A stretch of 36,800 bases of DNA from Ralstonia sp. TCR112 (lineage in GTDB: Bacteria; Pseudomonadota; Gammaproteobacteria; Burkholderiales; Burkholderiaceae): positions 1-36,800 of the forward strand of contig NZ_VOSS01000114.1 of assembly GCF_007997035.1 (NCBI RefSeq), in the 5' to 3' direction. Below, in pieces: positions 24,457 to 32,079 of the stretch. Within the stretch, counting starts at the first letter, position 1. Every line of letters begins with the position of its first letter. The notes beneath the pieces are model-generated. The model was not told where the DNA came from and ran no database searches. It saw only the letters and a list, made by a program, of their open reading frames with translations. The translations under genes and the position numbers were made by a program.

Positions 24457-24494
24457 AAAAAACAAAGCCCGCGCAGCTTTTCAACTGCGCGGGC
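24457..24494 (-). terminator. Leftward intrinsic terminator 1
   Basis: Stem GCCCGCGCAG / CTGCGCGGGC (24467-24476 and 24485-24494), loop of 8. On the minus strand it is followed by TTTGTTTTTT. No gene on that strand lies immediately before it. Confidence 0.85.
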
Positions 24495-24568
24495 CTTGAG
24501 CGATTCCCCCAACCTTTTGAGCTTCCGGCGCCGTGTCGACGGCGTCGGGATGGAGGAAATCGTGCCCG

Positions 24569-24599
24569 AAAAAAATGAAGCCCGCAACAGGGGCGGGCT
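24569..24599 (-). terminator. Leftward intrinsic terminator 2
   Basis: Stem AGCCCGC / GCGGGCT (24579-24585 and 24593-24599), then T7 on the minus strand (A7 at 24569-24575). Ends candidate RNA B. Confidence 0.85.
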
Positions 24600-24700
24600 C
24601 AAAAGGGGGGGAGTGCTCTCTAAAGAGAGAGCAAGGTGAAGTTTAGTGAAGGGAGGGCAGTCAGACTGTCCGGGGTTGGCCGAAAGGCTTGTAGGACAAA
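24569..24700 (-). ncRNA. Candidate small RNA B (C-rich, two hairpins)
   Basis: A minus-strand transcript ending at terminator 2 would carry a strong hairpin, TGCTCTCT-cttt-AGAGAGCA (24633-24614), then a single-stranded C7 run, then the terminator hairpin. Upstream it contains GCCCUCCC, an anti-Shine-Dalgarno-like stretch. A weak promoter (TTGTGT at 24733-24728, TATCGT at 24711-24706, 16-bp spacer) would start it near 24700, giving about 130 nt. No protein reading in the region looks genuine. The 5' end is uncertain and RNA B might be processed from a longer transcript. Confidence 0.5.
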
Positions 24701-24974
24701 AACTGACGATATTTCGCGATGTTAGCCACACAAAGCAGGCGGTTGCGCGCACATTCGCGGCGTCGGCGTGATTCAAACAGCGCTTCGATTCTTTTCCGCC
24801 GACATGCGCGTCAGTCATTGAAGTGAGGCTCGAAGCGCACGATTGAAAATTCCTCGCTCGTTGCTAGCGGGCAACGCCGCCAAGCAAAACGCGCAGAAAA
24901 ATTGAGAATTCAGGGTAGCCGGAACCGGCTGAGATGCAAGGCGACCAGAAGAACAGCAAAAGCCGCGCGCCAAA
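24701..24974. other. Intergenic stretch without a recognised gene
   Basis: Between the two candidate small RNAs. It is moderately AT-rich compared with the flanks. I see no credible coding frame, only the weak promoter-like sequences for RNA B at its left end. Confidence 0.4.
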
Positions 24975-25036
24975 GAAAAAAGCCCGAGCACCAGGTGCTC
25001 GGGCCACAATCCACCAAGGAGGGTGGAGGAGACAGT
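24975..25036 (-). ncRNA. Candidate small RNA A with anti-Shine-Dalgarno hairpin loop
   Basis: Compact unit on the minus strand. The promoter is at 25041-25069; a start near 25036 gives about 62 nt ending in the U-run of terminator 3. After a short leader containing CUCCUCC, hairpin 1 is CCACC-CUCCUU-GGUGG (25026-25011), placing CUCCUU, the complement of AAGGAG, in the loop. Hairpin 2 is the terminator. There is no start codon with a reading frame of note. C-rich loops that pair with ribosome-binding sites are a known design of trans-acting small RNAs in bacteria. I do not recognise a named family. It is 200 bp beyond the metQ stop and independent of it. Confidence 0.72.
24976..25004 (-). terminator. 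Leftward intrinsic terminator 3
   Basis: Stem GCCCGAGCACC / GGTGCTCGGGC (24982-24992 and 24994-25004), effectively a 9-bp stem with a tight CCAGG loop. U6 follows on the minus strand. It ends candidate RNA A. Confidence 0.9.
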
Positions 25037-25040
25037 TCCT

Positions 25041-25069
25041 ACTATAGCGAATCGTTTGTTGCGTTGCAA
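25041..25069 (-). promoter_or_regulatory. Promoter of candidate small RNA A
   Basis: On the minus strand: -35 TTGCAA (25069-25064), exactly 17 bp spacer, -10 TATAGT (25046-25041, 5/6). It is one of the best sigma-70 promoters in the window and has no protein gene downstream. Confidence 0.75.
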
Positions 25070-25123
25070 TAACGTAGAACTACTTAATGTAACGAGAGGC
25101 TACAAGCGTTGCCGCGGCGCCAC

Positions 25124-25153
25124 GTGTGACGAAAACGATTGCATCTGTCACAC
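25124..25153. repeat. Inverted repeat between metQ and RNA A
   Basis: GTGTGAC (25124-25130) and GTCACAC (25147-25153), 16 bp apart. Not a terminator (no T-run), and the spacing is wrong for a CRP site. Possibly regulatory for RNA A or part of the metQ 3' region. The remaining 25070-25269 sequence shows no gene. Confidence 0.4.
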
Positions 25154-25269
25154 GATGACGCATCGCAACAAAACGCTGTGGCACAGCGGAAACCCGCTCC
25201 GGCTTCCGAGATGCCACACTTCAACATCGACGCATCCGCGAAAGTAACCGCTGACTTAGCGTCCGCTGC

Positions 25270-26076
25270 TTAAAACGCCGGCAGGATCGCGCCCTTGAAC
25301 TGCGTGTCGATGAACTTGCGCACGTCTTCCGATTGATAGGCGTGCACCAGCGTCTTCACCCACGGCTGGTTCTTATCTTTTTCGCGCACGGCGATCAGGT
25401 TGGCGTAGGGCCCCTGGCGATCTTCCAGTGCGATGGCGTCCTTGGCCGGCGTCAGGCCGTTCTTGACCGCGTAGTCGGTGTTGATCGAAGCGGCGTCCAG
25501 ATCATCCAGCGAGCGCGGCAGCTGCGCCGAATCCAGCTCGATCAGCTTGATCTTCTTCGGGTTCTCCACCACGTCACGCGGTGTCGCATTGTTGCCGTTC
25601 GCGCCGGCGCCGGCCTTGAGCTTGATCACGCCCGCCTTCTGCAACAGAAGCAGCGCGCGGTTGCCGTTGGACGGATCGTTCTGGATGCCGACCTTGGCGC
25701 CTTCCTTGAGCTGCGCGAGCGACTTGATCTTCTTCGAGTAAAAACCCATCGGCGCCACGTAGGTCAGGCCCACATTGACGATCTTGTAGCCGCGCGCCTT
25801 GATCTGGCTGTCGAGGAAGGGCTGATGCTGGAAGCCGTTGGCGTCCAGGTCGCCCGAATCGAGCGCGGGGTTAGGCTGGGCGTAATCGTTGAACTCGATG
25901 ATCTTGACGTCCAGGCCGTCCTTCTTGGCGACCTTCTGCACGACTTCCCAGATTTGCGCATCGGGGCCGCTCATGGTGCCGAGCTTGATCTGCTTGGTGT
26001 CGGCGTTGGCGGCAGTGGCAACGGCAAAGGCAATGGCCGGTACGGCCACGCGCGCAAGGCGGGAAAACAGAGACAT
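25270..26076 (-). CDS. metQ: MetQ/NlpA-family methionine-binding protein
   Basis: 268 aa periplasmic solute-binding protein for methionine-type ABC import. The signal peptide MSLFSRLARVAVPAIAFAVA is followed by a probable cleavage after ANA. There is no lipobox cysteine, so it is predicted to be a free periplasmic protein, unlike E. coli MetQ. Family motifs: IKLGTMSGPDAQIWEVVQKV, IIEFNDYAQPNPALDSGDLD, FQHQPFLD, and VGIQNDPSNGNRALLLLQKA. No metN (ATPase) or metI (permease) gene is adjacent, so its partners must be elsewhere. It lies downstream of kdpD on the same strand, with a GC hairpin (26113-26129) between them. Confidence 0.9.
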   Translation of the reverse strand: MSLFSRLARVAVPAIAFAVATAANADTKQIKLGTMSGPDAQIWEVVQKVAKKDGLDVKIIEFNDYAQPNPALDSGDLDANGFQHQPFLDSQIKARGYKIVNVGLTYVAPMGFYSKKIKSLAQLKEGAKVGIQNDPSNGNRALLLLQKAGVIKLKAGAGANGNNATPRDVVENPKKIKLIELDSAQLPRSLDDLDAASINTDYAVKNGLTPAKDAIALEDRQGPYANLIAVREKDKNQPWVKTLVHAYQSEDVRKFIDTQFKGAILPAF

Positions 26077-26208
26077 GGAGAAACCTCGTGGATCTTGTCG
26101 TGAATGAAATCCGCCCGCGGGTAGCGGGCGTGTGACGCGATCCTGTCATAGCGGCGACCGTAACCGAACGACTTTTTCGGCATGTCCATATGCCCCGCAA
26201 CGGTGCAA

Positions 26209-29025
26209 CTAGGCGATGGGCTCGGCGTCTTCCACAGGCGGCGGCTCGGCGGCAGGCAGGGCGATAACGAAGCACGCACCGCCATCGGCCGGCGCCTCCA
26301 CCCAGATGCGGCCGTGATGGGCGCTGACGATCGCCTCGCACACCGCCAGGCCCAGGCCGACGCCCGTGGTGGCCGATTCTTTCTCGCCGCGCGTGAACTT
26401 CTCGAAGATCGTGCGCACCGCGCCGGCAGCCACACCGGGCCCGTGGTCGCGCACCCGCAGGCGCAGTTCGTTGCCGCGCGCTTCGTCTTGGACGATCTCG
26501 CCGGAGATGCGGACCGCGGTGCCGGCCGGCGCAAACTTGCCCGCGTTCTCCAGCAGATTCGACAGCACACGCTCCATCAGCGGCCCATCGCAGCGAATGA
26601 GCGGCAGCGCCGCGAGGTTGTCCACAACCACACGGTGATCGGGCAACGGATTCGCCTGCAGCGCCGCGCCAACCAGCTCTTCGATCGACTGCCATTCCAG
26701 CCGCAGCTTGACGTCCTGGTTCTGCAGGCGCGCCATGTCGAGCAGGTTGGTGACCATCGTGCGCATGCGCTGCGCCTGCTGGCCGATGGCGGCTGCAGCT
26801 TCGGCCTGCAGCGGGGGCAAGGGCGGCTGCGCGCGCAGCAGCGTCTCGGCCATCCCCACCAGGCCCGTGAGCGGCGTGCGCAAGTCGTGCGACACGGCGG
26901 CCAGCAGCGAATTGCGCAGCCGCTCCGATTCAATCCGCACCAGCGCATCGCGGGCCACTTCCACGTAATGCACACGCTCGATGGCGATGGCGATGAGCGT
27001 GGCGCAGGCGTCGATCTGGCGGCGGTTGTCGGGCTGGGCGAGCACCTGGAAGGTTTCGGGCTCCACGGCGAGCACACCGCGAATCGCCATCGGCGCCTTC
27101 AGGGGCAGATACAGCACCGAGCCCGACGGCAGCGTATGCGTGCCCGTACCGGCAGGCTGGCCATGCTGATACGTCCAATCGGCCAGCACGCGGTCAAGGT
27201 TGGGCATGCCGGACGGCGCATCGGTGCTGCCTTCCGGCTTGGCGACTTGCGGTGCGCCCAGCCGCCCATCGAGTCCGACGAAGAAGAACGCACAGCGCCC
27301 GCCAAACGTTGCGTTGACGAAGCGCCCGCCGATGCTGACGATCTGGTCCAGCGTCAGCGCGGCGGACAACTCGCGTGCGGCTTCATACAGCGCATGCGCC
27401 GACGCCTCGCGCTGCACCGCCACCTGGGCTTGTTCACGCAGGCCCGCCGTCAACTGGCCCACCAGCATGCCCACCGCCAGCATCACCGCAAACGTCAGCA
27501 GGTACTGCACGTCGCTCACGGCAAACGAAAAGCGTGGCGGCACGAAAAAGAAATCGAACAGCGCCACCGACAGCACCGACGCCAGCGCCGCCGGCCCCCG
27601 CCCATGGCGCATTGCCACCGCCACCACGGCCGCCAGGAACAGCATGACGATGTTGGCCAGATCGAACACCGGCCGAACGAGGCTGGACAGCGCCGTCGCC
27701 ACGCCCACGTACACGCACGCGGCCACGTACGCCGGCTTGAGCCAACCGGCCTGTGCATCGGCCGCACGCTGCGCCTCGCTGCGCACGTCGGCACGGCCAA
27801 TGTCTGCTGCGCGCGGCGGCAGCTGGATATGCGTCGGGTCCGCCGCCGCGCGAATCACGTCGACCTCGGGGCAGTGCCGTGCCAACGCTTCGGCAAAGTC
27901 GCCGCTCGGCAGGCGGCGCTCCAGCCCGATCGCCAGCCGCAGCGCCACCACGATGGCGCGTGCCGATCGCCAGCGCTTCTCCGGCGGCCGCCCGATCACC
28001 GCCTTGGTGATGTTGTGGCGGCGGATATAACCGGTGATCGCCTCGACGGCGTTGGTGCCGGCCAGCGTCTCCACCTTGGCGCCGGCGTCTTCGGCCAGCT
28101 TGAGCAGGGCATGCAAACGCTCGGTGCGCGCATCGGCGGCGCGCAGATGCGGCATCACCACGGCCACGGCATGCCAGTCGCATTCCAGCTGCGCGGCCAG
28201 GCGTGCAGCGCTGCGGATGACCTGTTCGCCATCGCCCTGCGGGTCCAGGCACGCGACGACGGTTTCGCGCGTGCGCCAGACGTTTTCAATACGACGCGCG
28301 CGGCGATAGGCCTGCACGTCGTCGTCGACGCGATCGGCGGTGCGGCGCAGGGCGAGTTCGCGCAGCGCAATGAGGTTGCCCTTGCGGAAGAAATTGCGCG
28401 CGGCGTGCTGCGCCTGCTCGGGCATGTAGACCTTGCCCTCGGCCAGGCGGCGCAGCAGTTCATCGGCGGGCAGGTCGACGAGGATGACTTCGTTGGCGGC
28501 ATCGAACACCGCATCCGGCACGGTTTCCCACACGCGGATGCCGGTGATGCTGCCGACGGCCTCGTTCAGGCTGTCGAGGTGCTGGACGTTGACGGTGGTC
28601 CAGACGTCGATGCCGGCGGCAAGCAGGTCTTCAATGTCCTGCCAGCGCTTGGGGTGGCGCGAGCCTGCCACGTTGGAGTGGGCAAGCTCGTCGACGAGGA
28701 TCAGCGCGGGCCGGCGCGCCAGTGCGGCATCCAGATCGAACTCGGGCAGCGTGCGGCCCTTGTATTCGACTTGGCGGGTGGGAAGGTGCTCAAGGTCTGC
28801 GACCAGCGCGGCGGTTTCGGCGCGGCCGTGGGTTTCGACCAGGCCGATGATGGCGTCGATGCCGGCGGCGCGGGCGGCCTTTGCTGCGGCCAGCATCGCG
28901 TAGGTTTTGCCTACACCGGCCGAGGCGCCGAAATAAATGCGGAGTTTGCCGCGGGCGGAATGCTCTTGGCCGGATTGGAGTTCGGCTAGGAGTTGGTCGG
29001 GGTTCGGGCGCGCGGCTTCTTGCAT
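26209..29025 (-). CDS. kdpD: Sensor histidine kinase KdpD
   Basis: 938 aa inner-membrane kinase for potassium limitation/turgor signalling. The N-terminal KdpD domain has the Walker A motif GASAGVGKT (33-41), then LILVDELAHSNVAGSRHPKR and WTTVNVQHLDSLNEAV. A universal-stress-protein-like domain follows (ETVVACLDPQGDGEQVIRSA), then four membrane helices (DUF4118), a GAF-like domain, HisKA with VSHDLRTPLTGLVG, and HATPase with NLLENAGKFAP, DHGPGV and GVGLGLAV. The start at 29025 precedes the conserved RPNPDQLLAELQ. The length suits the family (E. coli 894). Unusually, neither kdpFABC upstream nor kdpE downstream is present: priA lies upstream and metQ downstream. Confidence 0.94.
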   Translation of the reverse strand: MQEAARPNPDQLLAELQSGQEHSARGKLRIYFGASAGVGKTYAMLAAAKAARAAGIDAIIGLVETHGRAETAALVADLEHLPTRQVEYKGRTLPEFDLDAALARRPALILVDELAHSNVAGSRHPKRWQDIEDLLAAGIDVWTTVNVQHLDSLNEAVGSITGIRVWETVPDAVFDAANEVILVDLPADELLRRLAEGKVYMPEQAQHAARNFFRKGNLIALRELALRRTADRVDDDVQAYRRARRIENVWRTRETVVACLDPQGDGEQVIRSAARLAAQLECDWHAVAVVMPHLRAADARTERLHALLKLAEDAGAKVETLAGTNAVEAITGYIRRHNITKAVIGRPPEKRWRSARAIVVALRLAIGLERRLPSGDFAEALARHCPEVDVIRAAADPTHIQLPPRAADIGRADVRSEAQRAADAQAGWLKPAYVAACVYVGVATALSSLVRPVFDLANIVMLFLAAVVAVAMRHGRGPAALASVLSVALFDFFFVPPRFSFAVSDVQYLLTFAVMLAVGMLVGQLTAGLREQAQVAVQREASAHALYEAARELSAALTLDQIVSIGGRFVNATFGGRCAFFFVGLDGRLGAPQVAKPEGSTDAPSGMPNLDRVLADWTYQHGQPAGTGTHTLPSGSVLYLPLKAPMAIRGVLAVEPETFQVLAQPDNRRQIDACATLIAIAIERVHYVEVARDALVRIESERLRNSLLAAVSHDLRTPLTGLVGMAETLLRAQPPLPPLQAEAAAAIGQQAQRMRTMVTNLLDMARLQNQDVKLRLEWQSIEELVGAALQANPLPDHRVVVDNLAALPLIRCDGPLMERVLSNLLENAGKFAPAGTAVRISGEIVQDEARGNELRLRVRDHGPGVAAGAVRTIFEKFTRGEKESATTGVGLGLAVCEAIVSAHHGRIWVEAPADGGACFVIALPAAEPPPVEDAEPIA

Positions 29026-29074
29026 GTTGCGTATTTTGGGTTTTTGGGACTTGGTGGTCTATCCCCTGTTTCAT

Positions 29075-29552
29075 CCCCTGCCGGGGCTGACTTACTTTCT
29101 TTTGGTCTTGGCCAAAGAAAGGTAGGCAAAAGAAAGGCGCGCCCGAGATGGCGAAAGATTCCTTGAATTTCCGTAACCGGGCGGAGACGGGAAAAACTCG
29201 CTTCGCTCAGACAGTTTCCCCCTCTTTTTCCTCCCTGCAACAGAAATTCAAGGCGCCATCTAGGGCAGGAAAGTCAAAGGACAAAAGCCACACCATCTGG
29301 ACACAAGCCCAAAAGACAAGGCCAACCTCGCGACGGGTTGGCCTTTTTCTTTTGACGTTGAGCCCTTGATGGCGCCTTGAATTTTCGTAAGCGGGCGGAA
29401 AAAAGGTGGGGAACTGTCTGAGCGCAGCGAGTTTTCCCCACCTCCGCCCGGTTACGCAAATTCAAGGAATCTTTTCGCCATCTCGGGCGCGCCTTCTGTT
29501 TGCTTACTTTTCTTTGGCAAGACAAAGAAAAGTGAGTCGGTCCCGGCAGGGA
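29075..29552. repeat. Large nested palindromic repeat element
   Basis: Two arms of about 190 bp (29075-29266 and 29362-29552) are imperfect inverted copies of each other. Both contain CCAAAGAAA, GGCGCGCCCGAGATGGCG, ATTCCTTGAATTT, GTAACCGGGCGGAG and CTCAGACAGTT in matching order. Each arm is itself palindromic: GATGGCG and CCTTGAATTT at one end, AAATTCAAGG and CGCCATC at the other, with GGGAAA/TTTCCC around its centre. The 95-bp middle holds a separate terminator hairpin. There is no transposase. It looks like a REPIN- or MITE-like intergenic element, probably present elsewhere in the genome, which I cannot test. Confidence 0.85.
29318..29350 (+). terminator. Terminator hairpin at the centre of the palindromic element
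   Basis: Stem AAGGCCAACC / GGTTGGCCTT (29318-29327 and 29336-29345) followed by a T-rich tail on the plus strand. Confidence 0.75.
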
Positions 29553-29578
29553 ACGAAAGGGAGGTGGACCACCAACGC

Positions 29579-31876
29579 TCAAATCCTCAAAGGATCAATC
29601 TCCAACTGCCACCGCACCCCCTTCACAGTCTTGCCAATCCCCGCAAACCCCTCAGTCCAGGCAGTCAACAGCTTCTGCAAAGCCGCGCGAGAACCCGATT
29701 CCACCAGCAACTGCGCCCGCTCGCGGTTGGCCAGGCGCACCATCGTCATCGGCACCGGATCATGCAAAAACACCGGCGCGCCCAATTCAGCGGCCAAGGC
29801 TTCACCAGCCGAACGCGCGGCGCCCAAAAACTCCAGCGCGCGTGCGACTTCCTTGTGCTCTGCGGTCAACAACGCCTGATAGGCAAACGGCGGCAGCCCG
29901 GCCTGTTTGCGCTCCCGCAGCAGCTGGCGCGCAAAACCGTCGTAGTCGTGCCGAACCAGCGCCTGCAGCGCCGGTGCGTCGGGATACCGCGTCTGAATCA
30001 GCACCTCGCCGGCCAAGCCGGCCCGGCCCGCGCGGCCCGCCACCTGCATCAGCGAGGCAAAGAGATGCTCTCCCGCGCGGAAGTCGTGCGAGAACAGCGA
30101 GGAATCGGGCGCGACCACGCCCACCAGCGTCACGCGCTGGAAGTCGTGCCCCTTGGCGACCATCTGCGTGCCGATCAGGATGTCGACGCCGCCTTCGTGC
30201 ACGGTGTCGAACAGCGCTTCGGCGCTGCCCTTGCGGCGGGTGGAATCGGCGTCGATGCGGGCGACGCGGGCCTGCGGAAACAGCTCGCCGAGCGTTTCTT
30301 CAATGCGCTGGGTGCCGCGCCCGAGCGGGGCGATGTCGACGTTGCCGCAGTCGGGGCAGTGATGCGGAATGCGCGATTCGTACCCGCAGTGGTGACAGCG
30401 CAGGCGCCGCTCCGGCTTGTGCAGCACCAGGTACGCCGAGCAGCGCGGACAGCCCGACAGCCAGCCGCAGGCGTCGCAGGACAGCACAGGCGCGTAGCCG
30501 CGGCGGTTGAGGAACAGCAGGCTTTGTTCGCCGCGCGCCAGGCGATCGGCAATCGCATCGACGAGCGGTTTGGACAGCCCATCACGAATCGCACGCCCGG
30601 CGCGGCGCTCCAGGTTCAGGTCGATGAGCGACACGCGCGGCAGCACCGCTTCTGCCTGCGCGCGTTGCGAGAGCGTCAGGCGCGTCGTAGCCGTCTGCTC
30701 GGCGCGCCACCAGGTTTCCAGCGACGGCGTGGCAGAGCCCAGTACCACGGGGATGTTGCGCTGCTTGGCACGCCATAGCGCCAGGTCGCGTGCGGAATAA
30801 CGCAGACCCTCCTGCTGCTTGTACGACGTGTCGTGCTCCTCATCGACAAGGATGAGCGCGAGGTTGGGCAGCGACGCCAGCATCGCCAGCCGCGTGCCGA
30901 GCACGATGCGCGCTTCACCGCGATGCGCGGCCAGCCAGTTCAGCGCGCGCGGCTGTTCGGCCAGACCGCTGTGCAGCGCGGCCATGGGCACGCCGGGAAA
31001 ACGCGCCGCAATGCGCGCCTCCAGCTGCGGCGTCAGGTTGATCTCGGGCACCAGCATCAGGACCTGCGCGGCGGGGTCGCGCGCCAAGGCGTCGGCGATG
31101 GCGTGCAGGTAGACCTCGGTCTTGCCGCTTCCGGTCACGCCAAACAATAGGAAGGGGCTGAAGGTACCCGCCGCCCCGGCCTGGGCGATGGCCGCCACGG
31201 CGGCGGCCTGTTCGTCGTTCAGGGCGGGCGCGACGGAAGGCGCCGGCAGCTCGAGCGGTTGCGGCAGCAGCGCCTTCGGCCGCAGTTCTGCGCGCAGCCA
31301 GCCGACGGTCGTCCAGTCCCGCAGCTTGGCGACGGCTTGCCCGTGCAATTCAACGGCGGCGCTGGTGGACAGCTCGCCATCGCCGGTCAGTGCTTCGGCC
31401 AGGCGCATGGCGCCGGACGCACGTTTCGGAACGCTGTCGAGCAACGCGGCCCGCGCCGGTTCAAACATCACGTAGACGGTTTCGTTGGCCTGCCGGGCGA
31501 GGTTGTCCCAGCTGCCCGGCGTGCGCCACAACGGCGGCAACGCGGGCAACGTCACCTCGCCGAGCGCACGGTGGTAGTAACCGGCAGCAAATTCGGCGAG
31601 CGCCCGCCATTCGGCGTCGAGCGGCGGCACCCAGGCCAGCACCCGCTCCACATCGCGCAGCTTTTCTTGCGGAACATCGGTGGTTGCGGCAGTTTCGACC
31701 ACCAACGCCACCACCCGCCTGTTGCCGAACGGCACCACCACGAGCTGCCCAACCAGCACAGGTTGCCCGCACCGGTAATCGAACACGGCATCGAGCGGTG
31801 TATCGATCACCACACGCGCAATGGCAGCCGACACCTGGGCATCAGAAAACGCGGCGTCGACGTGGGCGGTGGTCAT
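29579..31876 (-). CDS. priA: Primosomal protein N', replication-restart helicase PriA
   Basis: 765 aa 3'-to-5' superfamily 2 helicase that reloads the replisome at collapsed forks. The N-terminal DNA-binding domain (IDTPLDAVFDYRCGQPVLVG) recognises 3' ends. Walker A is GVTGSGKTEVY, Walker B DEEHD, and GSATPSLETW is motif III. The zinc region has eight cysteines: CDACGWLSGCPRC, then CHHCGYE and CPDCG. QVAGRAGRAG is motif VI. The start at 31876 (MTTAHVDAAFSDAQVSAAIA) is preferred; further upstream in-frame codons read a non-family sequence. Transcribed leftward, toward the palindromic element. Confidence 0.95.
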   Translation of the reverse strand: MTTAHVDAAFSDAQVSAAIARVVIDTPLDAVFDYRCGQPVLVGQLVVVPFGNRRVVALVVETAATTDVPQEKLRDVERVLAWVPPLDAEWRALAEFAAGYYHRALGEVTLPALPPLWRTPGSWDNLARQANETVYVMFEPARAALLDSVPKRASGAMRLAEALTGDGELSTSAAVELHGQAVAKLRDWTTVGWLRAELRPKALLPQPLELPAPSVAPALNDEQAAAVAAIAQAGAAGTFSPFLLFGVTGSGKTEVYLHAIADALARDPAAQVLMLVPEINLTPQLEARIAARFPGVPMAALHSGLAEQPRALNWLAAHRGEARIVLGTRLAMLASLPNLALILVDEEHDTSYKQQEGLRYSARDLALWRAKQRNIPVVLGSATPSLETWWRAEQTATTRLTLSQRAQAEAVLPRVSLIDLNLERRAGRAIRDGLSKPLVDAIADRLARGEQSLLFLNRRGYAPVLSCDACGWLSGCPRCSAYLVLHKPERRLRCHHCGYESRIPHHCPDCGNVDIAPLGRGTQRIEETLGELFPQARVARIDADSTRRKGSAEALFDTVHEGGVDILIGTQMVAKGHDFQRVTLVGVVAPDSSLFSHDFRAGEHLFASLMQVAGRAGRAGLAGEVLIQTRYPDAPALQALVRHDYDGFARQLLRERKQAGLPPFAYQALLTAEHKEVARALEFLGAARSAGEALAAELGAPVFLHDPVPMTMVRLANRERAQLLVESGSRAALQKLLTAWTEGFAGIGKTVKGVRWQLEIDPLRI

Positions 31877-31992
31877 GCTTGGCGCAAACGGTTGAATTGC
31901 AAAGAGTTTGTTGCGATGCAGCGGCGCATCCTGCACCTGGGAAATGCGTCTTGCCCATCTCACCTTGCCTTCACAGCCATTGCCATGGTCGG

Positions 31993-32023
31993 TTCAATGT
32001 TCAAGTACTACTTGAGGTTTATG
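31993..32023 (+). promoter_or_regulatory. MerR-type promoter architecture
   Basis: Dyad TCAAGTA-c-TACTTGA (32001-32015) sits exactly centred in a 19-bp spacer between TTCAAT (31993-31998) and TTTATG (32018-32023). A 19-bp spacer with a centred dyad is the hallmark of MerR-family activated promoters. No plausible gene follows on the plus strand. Confidence 0.5.
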
Positions 32024-32056
32024 CCTTGGCGCCCTGATCGGCGACCGTTTTCCGGC

Positions 32057-32079
32057 CTATCCACACGGCCTGTGGATAA
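32057..32079. promoter_or_regulatory. Paired DnaA-box-like sites
   Basis: CTATCCACA (32057-32065, 8/9) and TGTGGATAA (32071-32079, perfect reverse complement of TTATCCACA) form an inverted pair TATCCACA-cggcc-TGTGGATA. A third site, TGTGCATAA (32250-32258), fits the relaxed TTWTNCACA consensus. Confidence 0.6.

Noticed and set aside
24396-24818. 140-residue minus-strand reading frame in the terminator region
   Set aside because: It reads through two intrinsic terminators, has no ribosome-binding site or family resemblance, and is better explained by non-coding RNA.
25124-25153. TGTGAC/GTCACA repeat as a CRP site
   Set aside because: The half-sites are much too far apart (18 bp between TGTGA and TCACA, against 6 for CRP).
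26182-28989. 935-codon plus-strand frame opposite kdpD
   Set aside because: Shadow of kdpD with His/Arg/Gln-rich composition. All recognised motifs are on the minus strand.
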